The translations under genes were made by a program, and so were the position numbers. Below are positions 1-11,097 of a stretch of 64,000 nt of DNA, piece by piece; positions within the stretch are counted from its first letter, which is position 1; the number at the start of each line of letters is the position of its first letter. The notes under the pieces are model-generated. The model was not told the origin of the DNA, did no database searches, and saw nothing but the letters and a program-made list of their open reading frames with translations. Source of the stretch: Setophaga petechia (taxonomy: Eukaryota; Chordata; Aves; Passeriformes; Parulidae); contig JANCRA010000011.1 in NCBI GenBank assembly GCA_024362935.1, forward strand, positions 6,937,501 to 7,001,500, given 5' to 3'.

Positions 1-1487
1 TTTTCATTCTCTATTCTGTGTGTTTTTAGAGAGAAGATTCTGTGGAAGTAAGACTGTGTCTCACAGTGGATTGGGAACTTACTCTATGCCAGAGATTCTT
101 AAACATTTTTCTAACAAAAAAGTAATATTAATGAACAATGAAATTGATGACTGAGAGATATTCCTTAAATTATCTTATTTTTTTTTATTTTAACAGCTAG
201 CTTCATAAAGTGCAAATAGACATTCATTATATTGTTGGCTCGCCATCAAGACCTTTTTTCTTCATTTCTACTTTTGTAGTTTGGAACGTGGCTCACAGAA
301 ATCCCATGGCACAAATCTTTTCTGCACTTGCAAACTCCTTCACTTGCAGGCAGATAATACAACACGACTTTCTGTCACATTAACACATTGGTTAAGTTTT
401 ATTTTATTAGAACAGAACACAAACAATTCTGGCCTCAGTGATGATGTTAGGAAAGTCACTGATGGACTTTTTCCTCTGTTATCCCTTGCCTATACTTGTT
501 TATCTGCCATGTTTGTATGTAAATTTTGGGTTACATCATCCCAGCTTCTTATATCACATTTATATGGCATAATGAATACCTTGCTCAACTCCTATTCCCC
601 TTATTTCACTGTCAAAAAAACATTGATTCAATGATGAATCCTAAATAACTGAAAAAAGAAGAAGAAAGTACATTATATTTCCAGCTCTAAGAACGACCTT
701 ACAAGGTAGGAGAAAATCATATCAGAAGCATATTGTAAAGAGAGAACAGTCCCTTATAGAAAAGGAAACCTCTAATGACATGGCACTTGAAAGACTGACT
801 CAAACAACTTAAGGGTGTATACCATTCTAACTGCTAGCTATAGGTGCACCTAGCTACTTATGCTACTTCATCTCATCTATCCTATCCTATGTCTCCATCT
901 ATCCTATAAAAATTTAATTTTTCATGAATGATGTCGGATGAGGAAGATAATATTAGAATCTCCCATGTTTGCTATCAGATAAAATGATTTAACCTTCATA
1001 GCTGTAAAGCTATACAGTTATTTCTCAAGTCCTTCCTATACAAAACAATAACATTTTATCCAATTTTATCCAGTGGAATGTTTTTCTTTAGGTTTCAGTT
1101 CCTTGGCCAATTTGCAATCTGTAAGATTTCAGAAAGTGCCCATTCCTGGTAAATTAATTTAATGTAGACTAAATTTTAATTATGTAAACTTAAACACTTC
1201 CTGAAAGTGAGTAGAGTTGACCACTGCTAGGGTGGGGGTTGCTTATTTATCTCTTCTTCTGCTGTGGTAAAATTTTTTAAAGGCATAAAATGCAATTCAG
1301 ATCTCGGCATGTAGCTATCTCTTCATCAGAATTAACATTGAAAAACTCAATGATGACAAATTCATTTTAGACCTTCTTTAAATACATTCCTATAAAGAAC
1401 CCAGGATAAAAGTCAAAACTGCATTTCAATTTTCAACAGTCATCTTTTAAAGGACTCCTAATTACAAAAAATAATTTAAAATCTTCA
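1..1487. other. unique AT-rich noncoding stretch
   Basis: No repeat, RNA gene or credible exon is recognised here. A 117-codon open frame (281-634) has no family resemblance and no splice or promoter context, and looks like chance. A few short pyrimidine-rich runs (around 870-905, with repeated TATCC units) are the only visible structure. Confidence 0.6.
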
Positions 1488-1919
1488 TGGTTCCAGTCAG
1501 GAAGGGGTTAATTTTTTGCAGGTGCTCCTTTTGCAGAAGGAGCATGGCTAGGGCCTGGTGGTTATTCTGTACCACCTCACCCTTCAGGCGAGCAGGGGAG
1601 GAAGGGATTCCTTCTGGCAGGCAGGGTGAAGCAATCAGCAGGGGTCAGGTCCTGTACCACATGGTGGCAACCATCTTGAATCATTTGCCTGTCTTCTACA
1701 CTCTCTTCTTAATAGTATTGCTGTACTGTTCGTTTTCTTATCTAATTGCTGTCTCCAGGAAAATTTTCTTATCTCAACCCCTGATCTTTACCTTCTGTGC
1801 CTACAGTTCTCCTCTCCAGCCTATTGCAAGGGGAAGGGATGGGAGATGGGAAAGTGAGTAAGCAGCACATAGTATGGAGTCTTTCAGTGGGAACCCTAAA
1901 CCATTCCTAAACCATGGCA
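1488..1919 (+). mobile_element. solo LTR of an avian endogenous retrovirus
   Basis: A block of about 430 bp, less AT-rich than its flanks, starts with TGGTTCC, has a GGGGTTAAT box near its 5' end, and ends in CTAAACCATGGCA, the TG...CA layout of a retroviral LTR. The U5 part carries TCTTATCTCAACCCCTGA (1767-1784) and the purine-rich GGGAAAGTGAGTAAGCAGC run before the end, both typical of songbird ERV LTRs. No gag, pol or env similarity lies beside it, so it reads as a solo LTR left by recombination. I could not find a target-site duplication, so the ends are approximate. The 124-codon frame inside it is not a gene. Confidence 0.7.
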
Positions 1920-4560
1920 TGTGGAATGCATTACGGCTGTGACTTTCAAAAGAATCTAGGAAGCCAGACATGTTTGGCAGAAAATATGAACATATTACCA
2001 ATTTTGAAGTTTGGTTGTTCTATACCTTATGAGGCTAGAAGAAAAAAAGTGTGATATAAGGTTCCAAGGAAAAATTAATATGCAAACAACTAGTCATTTC
2101 TAAAAACCTTAGCCTGATAATTTAAAGTCTGATCAGTAGGCTTGGCCTTCTTTACCTCTTCTTTTGCTTGTTCATACATGTGCTATCTCACACTGCAGAA
2201 AACATATTGTACTTTTAGTAGATGAGTAAATGAGAAAAATTACATCAATATATAAAAAAAAAAAAAAAAGTTGGTGGAGACTGCCTTAGATGAGGATTCA
2301 GAGGGAAGACATCCAAGAACAGCAAGTGGGTACAGTCCTAATCGTGTGATCGCATGCTATGGAAGAACTGACCTAATGTTTCCTTGTTGCTAAGGTGGAG
2401 AAGTGACTGTCACCACTCCCATTCATGCTTTCTCTTTTATGATTTTGGTTACATGTTCTTCATCTGGTCTTCATCTGACTGCATAATGAGCCAATGCATT
2501 TGAGTCAATTGTCATAAGCTTATTTGCTTTAGTTTTGGATCTGCTGAGTTACCGAGGTGAGTTTATCCAGGCAGGTCAGACAGTGTCTGGATGCAGCCCA
2601 AAGAAAAGATGTGCATCACTCAGCTGGAAGGGAGGCCATGGGAATGTAGATGGGAGGAGGGATGGCTGGGAAGGGAAGGAAGGGAGTGGGAGGGACTCTT
2701 GATATTAGCAAGGTAGCAGGAAGACGCAGCAGTGTGGTGACACAATAGCCATACTTCTAGACAAAAACTAAGTAGATGAAATGCTGGCATCTTAACTTTA
2801 TATTTAGTCTACTACACTACTTGAAAAGAGATGTTGAATAAATATGTATACAGCAGCTTATAGAGCCTTTTAAAAAAATGAAGAGAAGACTGAACAAGAT
2901 AAAATAACCATATGTCAAAAGTGTCAATAGAAAGGATTCTTATGGTTAGAATTCCCTTGTTAAAATTCCAAAATAAATAATTGTCTAAAAATAGGAAAAA
3001 TAAATTTATAGAAAAAGTCAGACATTTTCCTTCAGATTTATAATGTGGCCTGAGACAAAGCCTTTAGGGCCTGATGCGAGAGTGTACTTATCAACAACAT
3101 GTAAAAGCATATAAAAATAAATGAAATTAAATAATTTAAAATAAATAAAAAGTGAATGCAGTCTACATCTTACAGAATAGATCAATCCAGAAAAATCTAC
3201 TCTTTATCAATTTTCTCTACATATTGGTTCTCTTTTCCAGCAGGGACTGATCATCGATTTTGCCTAACACAGCCTAATATTACCTTTTATACAAAGATGT
3301 ATATGTTGAAAAACATTCCAGCAGCTATACTGTACTTTTGATTAACATAAGGAACACTAAATTAGGCTGGACCAAGTATCAATGCCTGCAGAATTTTTCA
3401 GAGTATACTCAGACTCTCATTACTCAGTAACTTTCTACTGAAAACTGTTTAATATAGTCCTCCATCTACTTATCTTTACAGATTAAGAACTAACAGTAAA
3501 ATAAAGGCCTATAAAAAGTTAAGGTGTATCTAGATACTTAATATCTAGATACTTAACTTTAAGAATCAAGCATATTTTCTTAGGAAAGCAGGAAAATAGC
3601 TAAATAGGTTTGGTTTGGTTTTCTGTGGTTTATTTTGTTTTGGTTTTGGGTTTTTTTGAGGGGGGAGAGAATTTGGTGTTTTCTTGACAGTTACTGACAC
3701 TTTTTTGACTATGACAACTTACAATAATTTTGATTCTTAATTAAATCACTGCTCTGTTATATCTGTTTTCCTGCCCCCCATCACCTGGCAATGTTTATAC
3801 TGATGATCCAACTGGACTACAGCTGCCGCGCTTACCTTCTCTGCTTTTTGTATTGCCGGCAAAACAGTTTTTCTAGTTTTGCAAAATTCCCTTGGAATCT
3901 TCTGGTTTTTAAAAATTCAAAACATTGGTAGTTTGGATTCAACCAGGTCTTCCAGGACTTTTTGGCTCATATTATTCAGGCAATCAGATTAAACGTGTAT
4001 ATCTGTAGTACAAGATTTTTTCCGATTCCCTGGGGGTTATAATGGCCTGAAAAAGCATTTCATTTTCTTAATCTGATACACATATAGCATTCTGCCTCTT
4101 ACTAATTAGAGAACATTAACATTTCTTGAACGTTAATTCATTTTTTTCCACTGTTGTTGACATCTTACCATCTGTGGCTGGTTATGAACTTTTACCACCA
4201 AGAGAATTTTATTTTGTCTCCTAGTATTCTTTATTGCCTTTACTGTGTAGTTCTGTGCTTTTCTGTAAGTGCACATATGTACTATGTTGAAAGGTATACA
4301 CTATTTATAAGAGTACCTACAGAAATTATCCAACACTGGATCATCAAGTTCATAGTGTGTGAATGTTGTCATTACAGTAACTGCTAAGAAAAGTATTGCT
4401 TTCACACTGTAGCCTCTAATTACTTAATTTAGTTTTACTTGTAGTACCTAGAGAGGTTTCATAAACTAGTAAAGTCATCTAGAAATATTTCATATTCCAT
4501 CTTTAGATCAGACATTTATGTTATACAAATACCAGAATGTGTGTCTGTCTTTTCAATAAC
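1920..4560. other. unique noncoding stretch with small repeats
   Basis: No gene or named transposon is seen. It contains a 16-A run (2254-2269), a purine-rich GGGA/GGAA segment (about 2630-2700), and an imperfect inverted repeat (listed separately). Open frames at 3156-3341 and 4154-4387 are short and unsupported. Confidence 0.55.
3514..3561. repeat. tandem and inverted repeat around TATCTAGATA
   Basis: The 14-mer ATCTAGATACTTAA occurs twice, 15 bp apart (3528-3541 and 3543-3556). Because TATCTAGATA is itself a palindrome and the outer arms AAAGTTAAG and CTTAACTTT are complementary, the segment can form an imperfect cruciform or hairpin about 46 bp across. It looks like a local duplication of a palindrome. 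No function is implied. Confidence 0.7.
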
Positions 4561-5010
4561 ATGACAAATGCACTTGATCTCAGGGCTAAGTGAAGACCAT
4601 CTACAACCAAGGGGCAGGAATAGAGGAGCTGAGGATATTGACTGGGCAATGAGCCCCTGGGCTGAGCAGGGGGAAAGCCAGAAGCTGGAAACAGGGCAAG
4701 GGGCTGAACAAGGGCCAGGAGGTCACTGGGGGTCCCTTCAGTGTGACAAGGTGACAGGGCTGAAGACAGGACTGAGGACAAGGTACAAAATACAGGAGTG
4801 ATTAATTCCAGAGATGTGTCTGATGTCCATCTGGGGGGCCAGGCTGCAGATGAATAATCCTACATCTCAACTCAGACATGTATCAAGGACAATGTCCTTA
4901 GACAGATTCCTGGGGCTGAGGATTTGGGCAGGGTGTCCAAAGGAGGCTAGTCAAGATTGCTGGGGGATATCAGAGCTAGAAAAGGAGAACATGAAAATGT
5001 ATACATAGGT
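4561..5010. other. GC-raised, purine-rich block of unknown origin
   Basis: This segment is clearly richer in G and purines than its flanks, with repeated GGGC/CAGGG words such as GGGGCTGA and CTGGGG, and it stays open in several frames on both strands (4521-4781 minus, 4568-4801 plus, 4814-5008 plus). That fits low stop density from base composition, not coding. It may be a decayed ERV or other transposon fragment, but I cannot match it to a family. Confidence 0.35.
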
Positions 5011-5034
5011 GTGCTACAGGGGACTTTTTACAGA

Positions 5035-5119
5035 TGATGATGATGATGATGAAGACAGTGACAAATGGCCTGTGTGTTATTTTTGATGTAATCAAAAGTT
5101 ATTTTTGATGTAATCATCA
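5035..5119. repeat. GAT trinucleotide run followed by a 22-bp tandem duplication
   Basis: A short (GAT)n run (about 5035-5053) is followed by two adjacent copies of a 22-bp unit, GTTATTTTTGATGTAATC plus four bases, at 5076-5097 and 5098-5119. They differ only in the last few bases. This is a simple slippage or duplication locus. Confidence 0.8.
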
Positions 5120-8100
5120 ACCTTGGTGGAAGGAACTGAACCTTTCTACTGAAACATGTTTCCTGTCCACTGACCTCAGCAAAAATTGTAAGAACCTTTC
5201 TCCACTGTGGTGCATGAAAAAAATTATGACAATACTTTGGATTTGTATAAAACTCGTGGTTGCAGTAGGTAAAAATGCACACTTATTTTGGAGCCTATTT
5301 TCTTTGTCAGATCTTCCCTGAAAGGAAATAACTGATATTGGCCATTTCAGCTGCCTCCAAAAGCCTGATTCTAAGTATTCTGTTGTTTGATTAATTTACA
5401 TATCAAAACAGACATTTCTATTACCTGCTATTTTACAATTGTCTCTTTCATTATTTCAGTCTGAAATAATAAAATTTTGCCAGCACTATTCATGCATTGG
5501 CAGACCACATTTCTCCCAAAATTGATTATTTCAGTCCACAGTTGATAAGGAGGTTAAAAGTCACCACAGAATATGCTGAATTTCCTCCTATCATCAGAAA
5601 ACATATCTACCTATCAAAGTTTTCCCTGCTAACACCACAGATTTAGAACACAGATTCTAAAGGGCTAGTGGACTTTACACATTTAAACCAAAAGACTAAT
5701 GAACCCCCTGCCCTCCAAACTGGTACTACTTTGTGTCCTTAGGACAAGGAGAGAGAAGATGCAGTCTGTCACTGCGCAGACACATCTGCAAGGGGAACTC
5801 TGCAGTATCCTGTGAGCCCAGCAAGGTCTTGGAACTGAAACTGTGGGAAATGGTAAGGGAATGGTGGGAAGATCATGTGGAAGAAGAGGTTGATAGGCAC
5901 TACTGTCTCTGTGTGTGTCATCTTGCACAATCTGCCTTGTAAATTTAGGAATGTAACTGATAGTTCACATTATATATTCTAAATTATATTCTAAAATAGA
6001 ATTAAGAGTTACCTAAATGTGAAATTTTCACAAAGATTTTTTTTTCTTAATTTACTGTTAATTCAGAATCTTGGTCCTGAAAAATTACTTATTTTCATGC
6101 TATTGTCATTTGCAGAAAGGCTTATAGGCTTTTTAAGTTATATCAGATATTTTGGTCAAAAAATATATAAAACTTCTCAACTAGCTGCTTCCACTTTATT
6201 ATTTGACAGACCTACAATACTACTATTTTAAGTGAGTAAAAATCATATGGGGTTTTTAAATATATTTTTTTAAATAAATGCAGCAAGTGTTAACAAGAGA
6301 GCTGTCTGGAGAGAACACATTAATACTGCTCCACGCAAGCTACAATCTAAGGTTTCTGGTGGGGTCTGTCTTCCAATTTAATATCCTGGATATACAATAT
6401 AGTCAGGTCACTGGCAAGATTAACATGGGAAAAGATAAATTTCTCAATTCAACTGCCACAGAGCATGATTGCATTCCATATAACACATACCAAGTTCAGG
6501 ACAGCTAAGAAAACCAATGTTTGTATTTCAACTGTATGAGAAAGTTGGTTTTGGACATGGTAGCTAAGTGCATGAAATCCCTCATTTTTTAACTAGATTA
6601 AGCACCAAGCAAAACAGCATTTATTGTCTGACTGAAATAGCAGGTTCTAGAAAACTTTTCAAGCATTTCAGCTTCAGTAGGTTCAGGGGCCTTGGCATGC
6701 ATAAAGACATGCTATTATAAATTTGATTTATATGGGCTTTTTGGTAAGTCCCAAACTTTTTAAAAAGGCTTGTAACCTTCTCCACAAATGTATTTCTATT
6801 CCTTAAAGGAAAGGCCTCCTGACAATTTTATCACTTTCTTCCTATGGGCATGCAGAAGTAACAGCTTTTGTGAAAACTGATTGTTTTCAGAGTATAAATA
6901 TTAGAGCCTGGAGAAAGTAGTAACATTTTAGCATGTGAATTTATGAGATAATTCAAAGTCACAAACCTACATTATAACTTTTGTTGTTTCAATAAAATAT
7001 AAAATAACTCTAAATAAATAAATTTAACAGGCTCCTATAAGAAAAATGCATATAGTTAATTTATAACTTTTATTTGCCCTGATTTTTTAAATTTGTTTTT
7101 GTTTTAATTGTTTTGGGTTTTGTTTGTTTGGTTTTCCTTTTCCTCAGTTAGTCTTTTTTTATTCCTTTGGGGCTCAGTGCTTTCATGTGCCTGATTGAAT
7201 ATTTTTTGACTTCAGATGCATATGCAGTTGTATATGGGTATAAGTATGTTGGTATCCACAAAACTGCACCCTTGTCCCTTCCACATAAGTTGAAAAAATC
7301 AAATGGGGCATTTCATTTAAGGACGTACCAGTATGTAGACTACAATATGTGGGCTTTCTTCATTTTTAGCTATTGCTGTTGTTGAATTTCTTCAGTAGAT
7401 TTAATAGAAAGGCATTATTTTATGAAATATTAATTCATCAATGTAGACCTGTATGAAAATTAACAATCAGAGAGAGGTTAACCACAAGATATGATTAAAA
7501 TTTATCTCTCAGCCACAAATATCACACCTTTGATATTTCAAATATCTTTATCTCATAAGTTCTTCAGAAATAAAAAAAATACTTCAGTAAGTTCAGAATA
7601 ACCACAACAAAGAAATTTCTTCTCCAAATGTTTCATCTTTGCAAAGTCCATAGTCCTTTAAAAGAAATCTCATCAAATACCAAAGGAAATAATTTTTTTT
7701 TAATTTTCTTTCTTTTAAAGCTACCTATTGTATTTTCTTTCCTGTTCAAGTCCTGTTATAAGGCCATATTAAACTTATCACAGCTTGAAGTTTCTTATAA
7801 AATTTGTTTGAAAAGTTTGCCTCATGACTGTAAAATAACTGTTTTGCAGCTGTGTTCTGATTAGATGTATCCTACACTTGTAATAGTTTTGGATGGAAGA
7901 GGAATAGAATTTTCTTTAATTAAATGCTGAGGATTATAAGAAATGGAATAGAAACTCTGCAGGCTGGTTTATGATGTTTTTATTCATTTTGAACACTGCT
8001 TGACTTTAGCAGTAATAACTAAAGTACAGGGCTGGAATGCAATGGGACTCCTCATGTGCTGGAGTGGGGCCAGGATGATAGGATTTGGTAGGATGTAACT

Positions 8101-8739
8101 CCAAGCTACTGTCCATAGTGTCTTTACAGCTGCTCATTCCAAACAAAGCATTTGGTTAATACATGACCACCCAAGTTTCCTGCAACTGAGAAACATATTT
8201 AGGAAAGGTAATTTTTTTTGCAGACACGAGAATACTAAAACCCTGGCCAAGGAAATGCTGAACTGAAATCACCCTTGTTACCCTCTCCTTCAAATAGTGT
8301 CACCTATCCCAATTCAAACTGATCATAGATAATCTAAAGTCTAAGGGTGAATCACTTTGAAGTCTAGGTATCCTAAAAATCAACCTGCAATTGTCCAATG
8401 CCTACGTATACTTTTTAAGCATGCACAGTGATTTTTTTTTTTTAACAAGGACAATTTTACATTATTTCCATCTGTCAAAAAAGATCTATATTGAACAAAA
8501 CATGTAGCGATTATTTCTTGGTGTGTATCCCAGTTAAGTCTCTAATGTAAGTAGCTCCTTGAAATGCCTATAAATAGTTATATTAAATAATTTGATGAAA
8601 GTTGTTGTAGCTGAATTAACTAAAATTTAAAAGGGCAAACTGAAATATAGACTGCAATATTAGTAAGATAGGGGAAAAAATTGGCCACAATGTAATGGCA
8701 ACATTAGGTACCTTTTATTTTTTTTTAAATGCCTTTCAG
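5120..8739. other. unique AT-rich noncoding stretch
   Basis: No named repeat and no supported gene. Open frames of 60-85 codons occur on both strands and overlap each other (for example 5683-5928 minus against 5733-5942 plus), as expected by chance. T/G-rich runs such as 7090-7145 are the only low-complexity sequence. Confidence 0.55.
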
Positions 8740-8851
8740 CTGTTATTGGAATACATTAAAAGGAGGGAAAGGTTTGAGCCTGATGCATTCAGTATGCACC
8801 TGCATGATTTTGAGGAAGATAAAACTGTTGCTCTCATTTCTCTGTCTCTAG
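8740..8851 (+). other. exon-like segment with splice-site consensus (unproven)
   Basis: A polypyrimidine tract ending TTTTAAATGCCTTTCAG precedes 8740, and CTGTCTCTAG|GTAACA follows at 8851/8852. The 112 bp between are open in the frame beginning at 8740 (37 codons plus one base) and encode a charged stretch including LLLEYIKRRERFEPDAF and MHLHDFEEDK, less AT-biased than its surroundings. I recognise no family. The donor is only moderate, the pyrimidine tract before 8851 also resembles an acceptor, and the reverse strand is open too. It could be a lineage-specific or noncoding exon, or chance. Confidence 0.2.
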
Positions 8852-11040
8852 GTAACACTAAAGTATTTGGACCAGCCAACAGTACAAAATAAAGGGACCA
8901 AAGCTGAAGATATTTAAATGGAAACAATATATAATGAGTTTACACTTATGTAAGTTCTAAAATAAAGAGAATACACTTAATAATGGTATTTTATAGGGGA
9001 CACAATAGAGAATGAGCCAAAACATTACGAGCACAAAATATGCATCTCATAGAAAAGCAAAATATAGGGGCATGCCAAGATGACAAAAAAGACATTTTTA
9101 CATTCAGCAAAGGAGCCAAAAGTTGAAATAAACTTTTCACAAGGCCTTAAGGTGACTATGAAAATACTTCATAAACACCTTAAATGGAATATATAAACCA
9201 TAGATCAGAAGGGCTGTCCAAAAACACCCCCTCATCCTAATTCTAACTTGTTTAAAAGCTCTAGCTGCTTATGTTTTTTGGCAAGAATTATTTTAAAAAC
9301 CTACAGTTGTATTTCTGTACTGTATTTTCTGTACACACCCAGGATTGGCACCCCATCTCTGTGTTCCACCTGTGGTTGCTTGTGTTACAGAAGCTTGTCA
9401 GTTCTGTGCCTCCCTTCCTAAACACCCTCCTGAGACTCTGTACTTTACACTGTATCCAACTCAAAGAATAGTTTGTAAATTCTTGTAAAACCAGTTCAAT
9501 TCAGTGGGTACTGACCTAGAAAATGGAAAACTTCTTCCTGCTGTAAGAAAGAAGAAAGTGCTTTGAATAATAACCTTTATATTCAAGGGGAATATCTGTA
9601 AGTACCAGGCTGAGAGTTTTCTAAGTGATGAAAAACAAGTGTCACCCTTGCCTGCTTCTGAAGCATAGACCTGTGCATCCCATAGGCTGCAGAACACTTG
9701 AAGGGAAACTGGTGAACAAAATATCCTTAGTTAATGATAAGCCTAAAGCTTCCTTTGTCTGTCTTAGATTTTGAAGTGTCTAAAAGCCCTTGAAATCTCC
9801 AACAGCAGTTCACTGGATTTCAAACTAAGCCTTCAGGTCCCTAAAGTCAATGGCTGACTTATTGTTTAACCTTTTATATTAACCTAATTTTAAATACATA
9901 ACCAGATTCAAAAGTGACTTTTCTGGAGAGATAGGTAGTAATCTCTATTTATTGCTCTTCTGCACTCCAGATTTAGGCTTACAACCATCTAAATTCTAAA
10001 GATGAGAAACTTTTAGACTTACTGAGGTCTACAGTCAGTATGAAAGGCATAATATTGACATAAGGGCAGTGCCCATGACTAGCCAGGAAGTGGAAGACCT
10101 AGTGCTAAGAGCCATATGCCTTAGCAGCAGTAAATGTGATCTTAATGTGTTTTTAGTACAGGAAGTTATATGTGCCACTGGCAAACAATGATTTTCCATT
10201 GACATGGAAGTTCAAGGGTCTAATGGGGACAGAAAAACATGAAAAAGTTACTTGGAAAGGAAGGAAGCCATTTTTTGTCCCCTATATGTGGTATGCTGAA
10301 GATTTCCCAGACTGGTGTTCAATCCCAGTACCTCCTACATGGCTTCATTTACAGGACTGAAGCAGCTCCCCATTTTCTTCTTTCAAGTGGTTCTCAGATT
10401 AGGTTAAGACTGTTGAGGAGAAGTAGAAGGGCAAGTCAAGTTTTCAAGATTTTGGTCCTACCTGCCTTAACTGTCTATAACTGCCTGATGTTCATGCATG
10501 AATGCAGGCTAAAGAGCAGCACTGGAGGGCTTTCACCACTTAATCAAATGCCGTGACACCTAACGTACGCAGACAAGTTCAGACAGACCCAGTATTATTC
10601 TGCTCAGACTCTGAGCTGGTCAGAACTAGAAACTGCTTAGCCATGCTGGTCTGGTGCTGTGCCAAAGCTAACAAGCTGTGGGCTTACCAGGTCAGGCATA
10701 GTGCCACAGAAAATCCTCTGTGTGGCTTATGGATCAGAATAGCTTCTTGTAGCCAACCTCAGAGCTGGCACAGAGAAACTCAAGTCTGCTTCTTCATGTA
10801 TGTGGAGATAGGCTCAGGAACCGAGCTCCTTGCTGTGCCCTTCCTTTTTTGCCTGAACACAGGAATTTTCTGCTATAGGACACAGAGTGGCCCAACTCCA
10901 AAGCAGAGATGGTGGATGTTTCTTTCCAAGATACTACAGGGGCAAGTTACAGGGCAATATCCCTCAACCATCAAGGGCCCTGGACTTTGCTTAGTTCTCA
11001 CACTCCTTGGTGGGTCTCAATGATGCCTCTTGTGTAGGGG
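8852..11040. other. noncoding stretch with chance open frames
   Basis: The longest open frame of the window (10553-11023, 156 codons, plus) lies here, next to overlapping frames at 10172-10360 and 10239-10556. The predicted products have no recognisable domain, no signal peptide with a credible mature protein, and no promoter context, and the sequence is only mildly GC-raised. I do not call a gene. No transposon is recognised. Confidence 0.5.
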
Positions 11041-11072
11041 ACAGACTTGTTTAGCCAGGAGTCACAGCTGCC

Positions 11073-11097
11073 TGAGTCAGCCATTTAGGCTGACTCA
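11073..11097. promoter_or_regulatory. perfect 10-bp inverted repeat with paired AP-1/NF-E2-type sites
   Basis: TGAGTCAGCC, a 5-bp spacer ATTTA, and GGCTGACTCA form an exact inverted repeat. Each arm contains TGAGTCAGC or its complement, which matches the AP-1 heptamer TGAGTCA extended by the GC of a Maf/NF-E2 half-site. Binding of bZIP dimers is inferred from the motif only. Nothing nearby identifies a target gene. Confidence 0.35.

Noticed and set aside
10553..11023. Longest open frame in the window (156 codons, plus)
   Set aside because: No recognisable domain, no promoter or splice context, odd composition rich in Trp and Cys, and neighbouring frames are also open. It is best explained by local base composition.
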